Below, piece by piece: positions 14,945 to 23,721 of a stretch of DNA of 38,714 nt. The translations under genes were made by a program, and so were the position numbers. Source of the stretch: Alicyclobacillus tolerans (GTDB lineage Bacteria > Bacillota > Bacilli > Alicyclobacillales > Alicyclobacillaceae); contig NZ_JXBW01000024.1 of the NCBI RefSeq assembly GCF_001447355.1, positions 1-38,714 of the forward strand, read 5' to 3'. The notes beneath the pieces were generated by a model. It was given only the letters and a program-made list of their open reading frames with translations. It made no database searches and was not told the DNA's origin. Positions within the stretch are counted from its first letter, which is position 1, and each line of letters begins with the position of its first letter.

Positions 14945-17227
14945 TCACACTTTAGGCGTCACGCTCTTCCACGTATCGATCCAGGATTCCCAAAATGAAC
15001 GCATAGACTCTATCTCTTCTCGAATAAGGCTCGGTTGTAAATACCACTTAACCAACGTTTTATAATAAAATGCGTACGACGCGTCCGCTGCCTTCCCTGC
15101 CTCTGTCGAGCAATCCGTACTACTTCTGAGGAACGTAATAATATCTTGTACATATTGAATGTTTTTGCGAGCCTCCATAATCTCTCCTTGTTCACTGAGA
15201 ATACGGATTTGTTCCACGCACTCAACTGCGCGTTCGTGAAGTTTCACAAGCTTAACCTGCAAAGGCATGGTCAATGCAGATGACTGATATGCACGATGTG
15301 GATTCATGCCCTCATCCCCTTCGATCCATTGCAACAATTCATCCATCTGTTTTACACGACGCTGACGGACTTCCAATTGGCTCGCAATTCGTTTGAGCAG
15401 TTCTGATGACGGGAAGATCATTACCCCCTGCTCTACAACACTGCGTGCAAGCTCCACATTCCCGTGAGCCAACGCAATATCAGCTTCGATCACAACACGA
15501 CGTACACTGGGTGGATACTCCATCGCTTTCTCTAGCCAGGATACGCTTTCCGTAATATCGCCATGTTGGAAAGCGCGGTTTGCCCGAAATTCGCACTCCC
15601 ACCCGTGTTCTCCTACCCACTCCACCTCAACGAGTACATCACGCAAGGGGCTGGCAAGTATCGTTGGGAGTACCGTATACTTATCCGCAGCTCTCGGCAA
15701 CCATGCAGTGAGTAATCTCCTAGCATGCAAAAGCATGAGTTCCATCAAGACGTCTGCAATTTGAACCTCGGTATGTCCGTCTGAAAGCCACTGGAGAATC
15801 ATTTGGCCGCGCGAATCAGTATCCGCCAACCATTCTTGAGCTGCTTGTGTATCACCGTGTTCCAGATAATACAAACCCAATAATATTTGAGCTTCGGCAC
15901 ACGGATTCGATTTCGTATACACATCCATAGATTGCTTGGATGCCGTCAATGCTTCGATCCAATGCAACCGTTCGATCAGCGTGTCTGTCAGTGGTCCACG
16001 TGGAATTTGTGATATCCAGTGGTGCCAATCTTTCGCGCCTTGAACGGCACACGCCTGAACAAAATACGCGAAACAGAGTGGATCCTGCTTACATACATCG
16101 TACAACTGCGTACGAAACGATGCATGTTCCAGTGGCAAAAGATTTGCCAGAAACCACACGATATTTTCCTGACGAGTGTTCTCGCGAAGACTCGTCAAAT
16201 ACCATTCAGCAGCACATAATGTGTCGCCTAAGAGCAGCCATGCCTTCCCCAATTCTGCGGCCGCAAGAAAGCTGCCTAGCCCGGGAACCGTGTCAATCAA
16301 AGGATTCTTCACATCCCCCAATTCCCTGCAGTAAAGCAGTATAGGCAACGCCTCATCAATACGACCGACTTCGATGAGCGCGTGTGCATGATCCATGCGA
16401 ATATCAGGGAGGTACGGGAAGATATTTTCCCCCCGCTCCGCATACTTGATAGCCTCGGTCGTTTCACCCCTCATCGAAAGGGCCACAACCAACATTTTCA
16501 AAAGCCTCGCAAGCAGGTGAGTAGCGTGATTCGGGTTCTTTTGGAAAACCTCAAATCCATGCTTACCAAGCTTCACAACCTCTTCATAGCTCTGTACACG
16601 CATGTACTCAGCCATCATGTTAGAGATGTGAAACAAGCTATCCGGATCTTTGTCCAGTTCTCTTTGCAAAAGTTCCATATTCCGCGCTGGCTTTCCCTTG
16701 TACACAACGAATTCATGCAGGTACCCCAAGTGGTGAACCCGCAGATTCAGTGTCTCGATGCGACCTCCACTTTCTATCACGGCCGGCAATACTTGCTCAT
16801 GAATCGAACCTGAATATCGATATCCATTCTTAAAAACCCGGAGTACCTGAACAGGAGAGGAAGTCTGATACCTTGCCGAAGTCCCCATGTAATTCACGAT
16901 GCCAACGAAATAACCATCGGCCCTGGATTCCAAGAGTTTAGCGCGAATATGACGCTTATCCGCGGAATCCAAAAACTCGTCGGCATCAATCACCAGTACG
17001 TACTCACCCGATGCACGCTCAAGCGCAGCATTTCGAGCCGTGGCGAAGTCGCCATCCCATTCATGAAAATACACTTTGGCACCGTGGGCACGTGCAATTT
17101 CAACTGTCTTATCTTGAGAACCCGTGTCGACCACGATAATCTCATCAGCAACACCTTTAAGGGACTCTAGACATCTCGGTAGAGTCAATTCCTCGTCCTT
17201 CGTGATCAAGCAGGCTGAAAGTAACAT
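14945..17227 (-). CDS. Glycosyltransferase family 2 protein with TPR-like repeats
   Basis: A 760-residue protein. Residues 1-220 are a GT2 domain: SACLITKDEELTLPRCLESL, then EIIVVDTGSQDKTVEIA (about 29-45), WDGDFATARNAALE and the metal-binding YVLVIDADEF (DAD at 81-83). The rest is helical with repeated roughly 34-residue patterns. Helix pairs such as HALIEVGRIDEALPILLYCREL, SLIFERLH-type stretches and LARSVVEQGVMIFPSSELLKRIASQLEV look like TPR units. TPR-linked GT2 enzymes act on protein acceptors in several systems. ATG 17227 has a GGAGATCAAG site ahead. The gene is 9 bp after the FliT-like gene in the fliD transcription unit, so flagellin modification is my inference. It is AT-richer than secA or zwf. 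Confidence 0.85.
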   Translation of the reverse strand: MLLSACLITKDEELTLPRCLESLKGVADEIIVVDTGSQDKTVEIARAHGAKVYFHEWDGDFATARNAALERASGEYVLVIDADEFLDSADKRHIRAKLLESRADGYFVGIVNYMGTSARYQTSSPVQVLRVFKNGYRYSGSIHEQVLPAVIESGGRIETLNLRVHHLGYLHEFVVYKGKPARNMELLQRELDKDPDSLFHISNMMAEYMRVQSYEEVVKLGKHGFEVFQKNPNHATHLLARLLKMLVVALSMRGETTEAIKYAERGENIFPYLPDIRMDHAHALIEVGRIDEALPILLYCRELGDVKNPLIDTVPGLGSFLAAAELGKAWLLLGDTLCAAEWYLTSLRENTRQENIVWFLANLLPLEHASFRTQLYDVCKQDPLCFAYFVQACAVQGAKDWHHWISQIPRGPLTDTLIERLHWIEALTASKQSMDVYTKSNPCAEAQILLGLYYLEHGDTQAAQEWLADTDSRGQMILQWLSDGHTEVQIADVLMELMLLHARRLLTAWLPRAADKYTVLPTILASPLRDVLVEVEWVGEHGWECEFRANRAFQHGDITESVSWLEKAMEYPPSVRRVVIEADIALAHGNVELARSVVEQGVMIFPSSELLKRIASQLEVRQRRVKQMDELLQWIEGDEGMNPHRAYQSSALTMPLQVKLVKLHERAVECVEQIRILSEQGEIMEARKNIQYVQDIITFLRSSTDCSTEAGKAADASYAFYYKTLVKWYLQPSLIREEIESMRSFWESWIDTWKSVTPKV

Positions 17228-17236
17228 CTTGATCTC

Positions 17237-17584
17237 CTATCTTATTTGCGCTTTTGAATGACTCGTCGATATAAACTGCACCTTTGCATAGGCCTTCATG
17301 GCAGGTGAAACATCTAACAGGGCTAGTAGTCGTTCCGAGATTCCCTCATGATACTGGGTTGCTAGCACAAAAATTTGGTGGGTTTGGTCTAGGATTTCTT
17401 CTAAAACACCATCTCTTATGTTCCGAGTATCGACAGGCGACCAACCTGCAAGCATATTACCCCGAGTCATCATGACCGCGACGGCTTCCTGCAGCCTGTG
17501 CTCCATCAACAAGTCAATCGTCAATTGCCCTAAGGCCCGAAGTCGTTCTGCTATGGCATCCTCAGATTGCATGACATTCGGCAT
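17237..17584 (-). CDS. FliT-like flagellar export chaperone candidate
   Basis: A 115-residue, wholly helical protein (MQSEDAIAERLRALGQLTIDLLMEHRLQEAVAVMM at the start) without transmembrane segments. Sequence similarity to known FliT is too weak for me to claim, but its place just after fliD, length (FliT is about 110-120) and helical makeup fit. Its ATG overlaps the last A of the fliD stop (TAATG), so the two are translationally coupled. FliT in other species binds FliD and keeps it export-ready. Confidence 0.5.
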   Translation of the reverse strand: MPNVMQSEDAIAERLRALGQLTIDLLMEHRLQEAVAVMMTRGNMLAGWSPVDTRNIRDGVLEEILDQTHQIFVLATQYHEGISERLLALLDVSPAMKAYAKVQFISTSHSKAQIR

Positions 17585-19104
17585 TACAGTATACCACCTG
17601 ATGAGGACGACGCCGACGTTCCAAACATTGCCGAAATTTGTTTCATCTGCGCCTGTGCTTGTTCCATCACAGAATTCAACTGATTCAACTGGTTCGTGTA
17701 GTTGTTGACTTGATTCGTAATCTGCTGCTGAACAAGGTTTAAGTAATTTTGAATGCTCGTCTGCTGTGCAGAAATGGCATTCAACTCGCCCTCAATTGGA
17801 CTTGTACCACTACCACTTGAATTCCCCAAAAGCAGGTTATTCATGAGGTTGTACACATTTCCGAGCACACCGGATTGTGGAATTGCCGTGCTAGCGGTCG
17901 TAGAAACGACACCGAAGAGCTGTTGAACTGCAGTCGGATCGGAAGATAAAGCTGATTCAAACATGCTTTGCCCATCGGGCAAGGTTCCCGCTGCACTGGA
18001 AAAACCAGAAGTAGACTGAAACTCCAAGTGTCCATTTGAAGGATCGATCACGATACCAATGGACGCTAGTGAGTTGATTTTAGAATTTGACGTCGATATC
18101 GACGCGCTCACAGCTGCCGGTAATTGGCGCAGCAAATCCATGGCTAGCGGATCGCCAAACAACGGCCCTGCGGTTCCTTGTGTCGACGAACTCCCTGCCG
18201 AAGGCGGGGTATACGCTGTGTCCTTGTTAATCGTGTCCATCAATGTGTTATATGCTGTCATCCACGTCTGAACAGCTTTCTCCGCTCCACTTGTATCCGT
18301 AGAAAGTGTGAGCGTTCCGGCACTCGACATTGTCTGTGACACCTGGATTGTTACATTTGGAATATAGTTCTGAAACGTGTTGGTCGACGACGTCATGGTT
18401 TGCCCGTCAAGCGTGATAGATGCATCCGTCGCATTCGTGGTAGCGAATTGGATTTGGCCAGTTCCACTGCCGATTAAGCTACCACTGATGGTAAATCCGT
18501 TTGTCGTTCCCGTATTGACCGATGAGAGTGACAAGAAGTATTGCTTTTGGCCGTTCGTTAACACGGAAGCCTGCACACCTGTGATCGATGTCTGTTGGTT
18601 GATCGCCGCTGCAATATCATTCAATGATTCTCCTGCAGATACACTAATCGAAGCTGTTTTACTGCTGTTCACAGTGTTTGTGAGAACAATAGTACCCGAA
18701 GAAAGATTGGAACTACCGTCAGCACTCGTCTGGAATTGTGAAGAGAGATTCTGAATGGATGTTTGACTGCTTGCTAGAGATGTCACTTGCAAGGAATACA
18801 TGGCTGGCTGTGCACCCGGTTGCACGGTGACCGTGAACGAAGTTGGATCACTCGATGTTCCAGTCACTGTACTCCAACTTTGCAAGCTGGATAACGTTTC
18901 GGTAGCCTGTTCAAATGTCTGCAAGGCTGTTTGTAGCCCGGTTAATGCGGTTTGTTGTGAACTCAATTGTGACAATTCATTATTAGAGGGGGTTTCTAAT
19001 TCTTGGGTCAAAATTTGTTGTAAATCTTGGGCATACTGGGACACCGGCAAACCTGTCCCACTTGGATTTGACAGGGTATTCAACTGCTGAAGCAAGTTAG
19101 CCAT
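17584..19104 (-). CDS. fliD: Flagellar filament cap protein FliD (HAP2)
   Basis: A 506-residue secreted protein that caps the filament and folds flagellin monomers. The N-terminal FliD_N region starts with ANLLQQLNTLSNPSGTGLPVSQYAQDLQQILTQEL, and TALTGLQTALQTFEQATETLSS forms the expected helical D0. The middle is Ser/Thr/Asn-rich (SLIGSGTGQIQFAT, ASITLDGQTMTSS). The C-terminal FliD_C region ends with coiled-coil residues (NAISAQQTSIQNYLNLVQQQITNQVNNYTNQLNQLNSVMEQAQAQMKQISAMFG). Length and layout are normal. It follows hag, with a hairpin between. Confidence 0.95.
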   Translation of the reverse strand: MANLLQQLNTLSNPSGTGLPVSQYAQDLQQILTQELETPSNNELSQLSSQQTALTGLQTALQTFEQATETLSSLQSWSTVTGTSSDPTSFTVTVQPGAQPAMYSLQVTSLASSQTSIQNLSSQFQTSADGSSNLSSGTIVLTNTVNSSKTASISVSAGESLNDIAAAINQQTSITGVQASVLTNGQKQYFLSLSSVNTGTTNGFTISGSLIGSGTGQIQFATTNATDASITLDGQTMTSSTNTFQNYIPNVTIQVSQTMSSAGTLTLSTDTSGAEKAVQTWMTAYNTLMDTINKDTAYTPPSAGSSSTQGTAGPLFGDPLAMDLLRQLPAAVSASISTSNSKINSLASIGIVIDPSNGHLEFQSTSGFSSAAGTLPDGQSMFESALSSDPTAVQQLFGVVSTTASTAIPQSGVLGNVYNLMNNLLLGNSSGSGTSPIEGELNAISAQQTSIQNYLNLVQQQITNQVNNYTNQLNQLNSVMEQAQAQMKQISAMFGTSASSSSGGIL

Positions 19105-19161
19105 TGAGTTGGAATTGGTTGATGAAATTGAGACAGGAGATCCACCCTTTCAAAGGTCCAT

Positions 19162-19183
19162 CGGCCGATATACATATCGGCCG
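19162..19183 (-). terminator. Hairpin after hag
   Basis: CGGCCGATAT (19162-19171) and ATATCGGCCG (19174-19183) form a perfect ten-base inverted repeat with a two-base centre. It lies 15 bp beyond the hag stop. The minus-strand T-run is poor (GGACCTTTG), so it could also stabilise the hag message. Confidence 0.6.
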
Positions 19184-19198
19184 GTGACAGACTCAATT

Positions 19199-20035
19199 TT
19201 ATTGCAACAACTTGAGGATTGCGTCTGGTTGCTGATCCGCTTGCGAAAGCATTGCCAATCCAACCTGTTGAAGCACTTGCTGCTGGCTGAACTGCGTGTA
19301 CGCTTGCGCCATATCCGTGTTGGTAATGGTGGACTGAGCATTCTGCAGGTTTTCCGCCGTGTTTTGCAGATTCGACACGGTGTAATTCAGTTGGTCTTCC
19401 ACAGCACCTACGTTCGCCTGGTAAGCAGACAGGCTTGTAATCGCATTTTGAATCGAAGTGATGGCTTGTTGCGCGAGCGTTTGCGATGTAATGTTAATAG
19501 TCCCTCCGAACAAGGCACCAACCGTAACAGACGCAATGGTAATACTCAGTTGAGAATTTGTTGTACCGTCTGTGTTGATCTGGAATGTAACGCCGCTGGT
19601 TGCAAGAGAACCATCAAGCAGCGTCATCGTATTAAATTTCGTCTGGGACGCAATATTGTTGATCTGATTCTGCAGAGCAGCCATCTCTTGATTCAAGTTC
19701 GAGAGATCCGTGCTGTTCTCTGTTCCGTTAGCCGCTTCTACAGCCAACGTGTTCATAGTCTGAAGAATGTTGTTAACTTGATTCATCGCGCCGGACGCGG
19801 TCTGAAGCATGCTAATGCCATTTTGCGCGTTTTGCACGGATTGGTTCAAAGCGTTGACTTGCGCCGTCATCTGCTGGGCAATGGCATAGCCCGCCGGATC
19901 ATCTGCTGCACTGTTGATTTTGTTACCCGTCGACAATTGCGTATACGAGGTGTTGAGCGCGTTGTTGACTGCGGACAGATTCGAAAGAATACTCGATGCG
20001 GATGCATTGTTGTTCCCACTGAAATCAAGAGCCAT
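19199..20035 (-). CDS. hag: Flagellin
   Basis: A 278-residue filament subunit. The N-terminal D0/D1 domain holds the standard flagellin helices (ASASSILSNLSAVNNALNTSYTQLSTGNKINSAADDPAGYAIAQQM), then NQSVQNAQNGISMLQTASGAMNQVNNILQTM. The variable centre is short (about residues 150-195), rich in Thr, Ser and Asn. The C-terminal domain ends with TITNTDMAQAYTQFSQQQVLQQVGLAMLSQADQQPDAILKLLQ. It has a strong AGGAGG site seven bases before ATG 20035. It is exported unfolded through the flagellar apparatus. No fliW or csrA lies next to it. Confidence 0.97.
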   Translation of the reverse strand: MALDFSGNNNASASSILSNLSAVNNALNTSYTQLSTGNKINSAADDPAGYAIAQQMTAQVNALNQSVQNAQNGISMLQTASGAMNQVNNILQTMNTLAVEAANGTENSTDLSNLNQEMAALQNQINNIASQTKFNTMTLLDGSLATSGVTFQINTDGTTNSQLSITIASVTVGALFGGTINITSQTLAQQAITSIQNAITSLSAYQANVGAVEDQLNYTVSNLQNTAENLQNAQSTITNTDMAQAYTQFSQQQVLQQVGLAMLSQADQQPDAILKLLQ

Positions 20036-20064
20036 GATAAGACCTCCTCAAAGGATGAAAAGTT

Positions 20065-20093
20065 ATTTTACCCAACATTATGAATTGGGCAAA
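20065..20093 (-). promoter_or_regulatory. Possible promoter of hag
   Basis: Minus strand TTTGCC (20093-20088), 17 bases, TAAAAT (20070-20065), overlapping the flgL 3' end. A TAAA at 20100-20097 followed 15 bases later by ATAATGTT is a poor alternative for a flagellar sigma promoter (expected GCCGATAT). Either reading is weak. Confidence 0.3.
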
Positions 20094-21001
20094 TAGTTTA
20101 CGAGAGAGGGGAGTAGGATTTGCGCACCCATTTGCAAAGCCGCCGTGTAGACGGTCTGGTCGGTGGTGAACTGCGTGATCACCTGCGCCATATCCGCCCC
20201 TTCAATCCCCCCCTTCTCGTTGGTAAGATTGGTGCTATATTGTTGTAGCTGATTCTGAGCAGTCGTAAACCTCTGGATACGCGACCCCAGGTCAGCATTT
20301 AGGTTAATCACGTGTGTGAGATTGGCATTCAGGTCATTCAAGTCTTGTTGCAAATTGGCGTGATTGCCCGACGACAAGTCAGCCTGAATGCTGTTCAGTG
20401 TATCTTGCAAGTTCGGCGAAGAGCCTGGCGCCGTAAGAAAAATGTCCGAAGCCGTCACCGAAATCGAGACGCTGACGCCCGAAGCGATTTGATAGTTGAT
20501 TTCCGACGCCGCGCCGCTCGGCACCGCTGCCGGGGAGTCAGATGGTGTTTTTTTGAGGTATGTACTTGGTTGAGTCTGAGATGCTTGTCCCCCAAAAATG
20601 TAGTTGTTCCCCTGGCGCTGATCTGCCGTTTGATAGATTCCTTGAATCAACTGACCAACCGTATCCGCAAGCCCTTGCTGGCCGCCGGCGCTCATGTTGG
20701 TCGAGTTCAAAGCCTGTACCACGTCGGACTGCACTTCTTGCAGTTGAGAAATGATCCCTTGGAGCGCGGTGGATGTATTGTTCATCCACGTAAGTCCTGT
20801 CGAGATCGTTGACAGGTAACCCGATGTCTCCTGAACCTCCGAGGCCAAGTTCATATCCTCGGATACAGCCAAAGGATTGTCCGACGCCTTATTCAATGTC
20901 TTGCCGGTCGACAACTGCTCTTGCGTATTTTGCATTGCAGTATCGATGTTCGTGATGTTATACAGGAATTGCTGTTGTTCCATCCACGGCGTCACGCGCA
21001 T
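20078..21001 (-). CDS. flgL: Flagellar hook-filament junction protein FlgL (HAP3)
   Basis: A 307-residue axial protein joining hook and filament. The N-terminal flagellin-type helix is MRVTPWMEQQQFLYNITNIDTAMQNTQEQLSTGKTLNKASDNPLAVSEDM, and the C-terminal partner is NQLQQYSTNLTNEKGGIEGADMAQVITQFTTDQTVYTAALQMGAQILLPSLVNYL. The length fits. ATG 21001 has AGGAGGTGAAAG ahead. It is 15 bp downstream of flgK. Confidence 0.95.
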   Translation of the reverse strand: MRVTPWMEQQQFLYNITNIDTAMQNTQEQLSTGKTLNKASDNPLAVSEDMNLASEVQETSGYLSTISTGLTWMNNTSTALQGIISQLQEVQSDVVQALNSTNMSAGGQQGLADTVGQLIQGIYQTADQRQGNNYIFGGQASQTQPSTYLKKTPSDSPAAVPSGAASEINYQIASGVSVSISVTASDIFLTAPGSSPNLQDTLNSIQADLSSGNHANLQQDLNDLNANLTHVINLNADLGSRIQRFTTAQNQLQQYSTNLTNEKGGIEGADMAQVITQFTTDQTVYTAALQMGAQILLPSLVNYLPNS

Positions 21002-21016
21002 CCCACTTTCACCTCC

Positions 21017-22447
21017 TTAGGACTGAACCATATTCAGCAGACTTTGCATCATCGATTGAAAAGTCGTGATGTACTTAGCAGCAGCCGCATAGGCATTTTG
21101 AAACTCCACCATGTATGAAGCTTGTTCATCAAGTGATACACCTGAGACAGATTGGCGCAGTTGCGAGCTTTGCTCCTGCAAGGCATTCGCCGTATTCTCA
21201 CTAAACGTAACACCTGACGCTTCCGTACCAACGCCAGAAACCATCGCCGCCAGTTGTTGATCCGGAGTACCTGTTACACTTTGGGATACCGACGACCCTC
21301 CATTGGCCTGCTGGCTGTAATTCCAATTGATAGTCCACGAAGTCGTCTGCAGATTCACCATCGCAATGGCGTAGGTGTTATCGCCAGCATTACCGGAAGG
21401 CCCCGTTTGCAATGCTGATGGCGATGTGATACCGACGGAAAGAACGCCACCACTGTAGGAGAAAAACGACTGCCCGCCAAGCGCACTGTTCACTTGGCTT
21501 GCAAAATTACTCAAGAAAGAGTCAATGTTGCCGAGCAGGTTGCTCGCATCGTCGTACCCTTGCACATTACCTGCAATTTGTCCCGATGTGATAGCAGACA
21601 GTTGCGGTTGCAATGACGAAAGCGAGACCGGCGTACTGGTTGACAGCGACGAAGCTGTTGTAGCATTCGGGAACGGCGAATACGTATCATCCTTGACCAC
21701 CTGAACCGCATTCGATCCGCTGCCTACAGTAACATCCACACCACCATCGCCGGCTGAGTCGGGCGTATAGGTGATGTCAGCCAACTGCGACATCTTGTCC
21801 AGGATGTTGCTTTGTTCATCAAGTAGTTGGTTTGGATTTTCACCCGACTGTTTGACCTGTGTAATCTGTTTGTTTAGGTCCGCCAATTGCTGTGCGTATT
21901 GGTTCAGTTGTGCCAGTTGGCCATTGACGACTCCAGTGAGGTTACTCTGCAACTGTTGAAGTTGTTGTGTAACAACCTGAAATGTTTGTCCTACAACCTG
22001 CCCCTGTGTAATAACCGCTTGCTTCGCAGCATCATCGGACGGATTGTTCGAAAGTTCCTGCCAGGCACTGAAAAACTGGTCCACCGCGTTTTGAACACTG
22101 GTAGAACTCGGCTCATTCAATATGCCTTGAATCTGCGTCAGCACGGAACTGTGCGTCGCGTACATTTGATATGTCCCTTGGTTTTGACGATCCTGCTCGT
22201 CGTAGTAGGCATCATCCTGGCGAGTAACCGACCCCACTGCCACACCTTGACCGAATTGACCAGCAATAGCCGGACCTGAACCAGGCACAGCCGGAAACGG
22301 CTCATTTTCCACAAAATTAACCTGTTCTTGCGCATAGCCAGGCGTACTTGCATTGTCAATATTGTTACCCACGACACTTTCCGCTTGTTGCATGCTTTCC
22401 AACCCGGACAAACCGACATAAAGCGGCATAAACGTTGAGACACCCAT
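21017..22447 (-). CDS. flgK: Flagellar hook-filament junction protein FlgK (HAP1)
   Basis: A 476-residue axial protein. The N-terminus has the rod/hook motif SGLESMQQAESVVGNNIDNASTPGYAQEQVNF (about 14-46), and the C-terminus is SGVSLDEQASYMVEFQNAYAAAAKYITTFQSMMQSLLNMV, both standard. The middle holds coiled coil (ANGQLAQLNQYAQQLADLNKQITQVKQ) and the variable domain. ATG 22447 follows GGGGGTGACC. It is 26 bp after flgN. Confidence 0.95.
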   Translation of the reverse strand: MGVSTFMPLYVGLSGLESMQQAESVVGNNIDNASTPGYAQEQVNFVENEPFPAVPGSGPAIAGQFGQGVAVGSVTRQDDAYYDEQDRQNQGTYQMYATHSSVLTQIQGILNEPSSTSVQNAVDQFFSAWQELSNNPSDDAAKQAVITQGQVVGQTFQVVTQQLQQLQSNLTGVVNGQLAQLNQYAQQLADLNKQITQVKQSGENPNQLLDEQSNILDKMSQLADITYTPDSAGDGGVDVTVGSGSNAVQVVKDDTYSPFPNATTASSLSTSTPVSLSSLQPQLSAITSGQIAGNVQGYDDASNLLGNIDSFLSNFASQVNSALGGQSFFSYSGGVLSVGITSPSALQTGPSGNAGDNTYAIAMVNLQTTSWTINWNYSQQANGGSSVSQSVTGTPDQQLAAMVSGVGTEASGVTFSENTANALQEQSSQLRQSVSGVSLDEQASYMVEFQNAYAAAAKYITTFQSMMQSLLNMVQS

Positions 22448-22473
22448 CTTTGGTCACCCCCTCACCAAAAACC

Positions 22474-22758
22474 TTAGGCCAACTGACTATAAGAACGACC
22501 TTGATAAAGCTTTTTTATGAAATGCTCAGAAATACTCAACCCTTGTTCGATCAACATTTGCTGAATCCGAACCTTTTGTGCAATCCGATGCATCGCTTCC
22601 GAACATCGTTCCATCTCGACAGGTTTTACCTGTTGCAATCGAGCACATTGATCTGTAAGAAGCTCCAACAGCCCATCTGTCCGACCCGACTTCAGAGCCG
22701 CAAGCACCCGATCTGTCGCCGCTTCTAATTGCGCAACTGCATCTATGACATCAGCCAT
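22474..22758 (-). CDS. flgN: FlgN-like export chaperone
   Basis: A 94-residue helical protein (MADVIDAVAQLEAATDRVLAALKSGRTDGLLELLTDQCARL) of the FlgN pattern; FlgN binds FlgK and FlgL before export. It is shorter than usual (about 140-160). The ATG at 22758 lies 12 bases from AAGGGG; a TTG at 22767 is the alternative. It overlaps the flgM end by eight bases, so coupling is likely. Placed between flgM and flgK as in Bacillus. Confidence 0.7.
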   Translation of the reverse strand: MADVIDAVAQLEAATDRVLAALKSGRTDGLLELLTDQCARLQQVKPVEMERCSEAMHRIAQKVRIQQMLIEQGLSISEHFIKKLYQGRSYSQLA

Positions 22759-22951
22759 CCGAATCAAGAACCCCTTGTTGAACTATGGCCTTAGCGATAT
22801 GATTGACATTCACTGTATACGTGCCGTTACGAATTGCTTCTTGCAGTTGTCTAATCTTGTCCGATCGACTCGCATCTGCAATTTGCGAACTCGTTGTCTG
22901 AGATATTTGCCGACTCCCAGTGACATCAAACGAGTTGGACGGAGACCACAT
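22751..22951 (-). CDS. flgM: Anti-sigma factor FlgM
   Basis: A 66-residue protein whose C-terminal half, SRSDKIRQLQEAIRNGTYTVNVNHIAKAIVQQGVL (about 28-62), is the FlgM signature; this half holds the flagellar sigma factor. It is shorter than the Bacillus protein (about 88), the difference being in the disordered N-terminal part that serves export. ATG 22951 follows AAGGAGGG. It lies downstream of a short sigma-factor gene, separated by a terminator. Confidence 0.9.
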   Translation of the reverse strand: MWSPSNSFDVTGSRQISQTTSSQIADASRSDKIRQLQEAIRNGTYTVNVNHIAKAIVQQGVLDSDG

Positions 22952-23074
22952 CGAGCTTCCCTCCTTGCCCCTTCACCTATAACAACGTCACGATTTGTCG
23001 TATCGTTCGAGCAGAGTAAAAAAATTTTTTGTTTTTGTCGAACAACATGAAGAGAGAGTTGATAGAAATTGAAA

Positions 23075-23096
23075 AGGAGCGATGAGAACCGCTCCT
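23075..23096 (-). terminator. Terminator of the sigma-factor gene
   Basis: AGGAGCG (23075-23081) pairs with CGCTCCT (23090-23096) around an eight-base loop; on the minus strand it ends in CTTTTC. It lies 30 bp after the sigma gene stop and ahead of flgM. Confidence 0.8.
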
Positions 23097-23125
23097 GCTT
23101 ACGTAACGTTTCAATGGAATTTACA

Positions 23126-23695
23126 TTACAAACGCTTGGCGCTATCAAACTGATCTAAGTCCAATTTTGTGCGAACTTCCGCGATAAGTTCCCGATATCT
23201 ATGATATACGACCGACTTCGTGCTCCCCAGCACCTCCGCAACCTCGCGAAAGCTGAGTCCCTGCTCAAACACCAATGACAGCAGCAATTGGTCTTCGTAA
23301 ACGAATGAGCCGATGACTCCCCCGACTTCACGAATGAGTTCCTCTTGCTCCCATTCTTCAATCGGATCGCTTGTGGTAAGGTGTTCTGCCGCCGATTGCT
23401 CCACAGACCGCTGATAGGCTTGAATTGCTTGTCGCATCGGCACCGATCGCGGCGTCTTTAAAAGGTTGGAGTTTCGCAAGACTTCCAGCATCGCATACTT
23501 GATAATTTGCTTAGCATAGGTCATATCCACAAGCCCACGGTCCATCTGCTTCTGCCATAAAGCCGTGAGCGCAGCCGAAGCTAAATCTGACTCATCAATC
23601 ATGGCACTCCGTCGGTACCGAATCAGACGTTTCGCAAGCCGATTCACATACTGGGTATAATCTTCGAAGTTCATTCCGGCTTCCACCGCTGACAC
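23126..23695 (-). CDS. Short sigma-70 family factor, FliA/SigD-like
   Basis: A 189-residue protein with sigma region 2 (DYTQYVNRLAKRLIRYRRSAMIDESDLASAALTALWQ, then DMTYAKQIIKYAMLEVLRN, about 12-80) and a C-terminal sigma region 4 helix-turn-helix (about 140-183: DQLLLSLVFEQGLSFREVAEVLGSTKSVVYHRYRELIAEVRTKL). KYAMLEVLRN followed by TPRSVP echoes SigD/FliA (AMLDELR, PRSVR). At 189 residues it is well short of FliA (about 240-255) and region 3 is reduced. GTG 23695 has GGTGGAG six bases ahead; ATG 23674 is a weaker alternative. It sits directly upstream of flgM, so I infer that FlgM controls it or that it drives late flagellar genes. A normal SigD may exist elsewhere in the genome. Confidence 0.75.
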   Translation of the reverse strand: MSAVEAGMNFEDYTQYVNRLAKRLIRYRRSAMIDESDLASAALTALWQKQMDRGLVDMTYAKQIIKYAMLEVLRNSNLLKTPRSVPMRQAIQAYQRSVEQSAAEHLTTSDPIEEWEQEELIREVGGVIGSFVYEDQLLLSLVFEQGLSFREVAEVLGSTKSVVYHRYRELIAEVRTKLDLDQFDSAKRL

Positions 23696-23721
23696 CTAAC
23701 TCTCCACCCGCCGGCAACGGT

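Noticed and set aside
19109-20083. 324-residue open frame on the plus strand across hag
   Set aside because: It is the reverse-strand shadow of flagellin; the protein is Arg- and Leu-rich without motifs, while the minus strand is an unmistakable flagellin.
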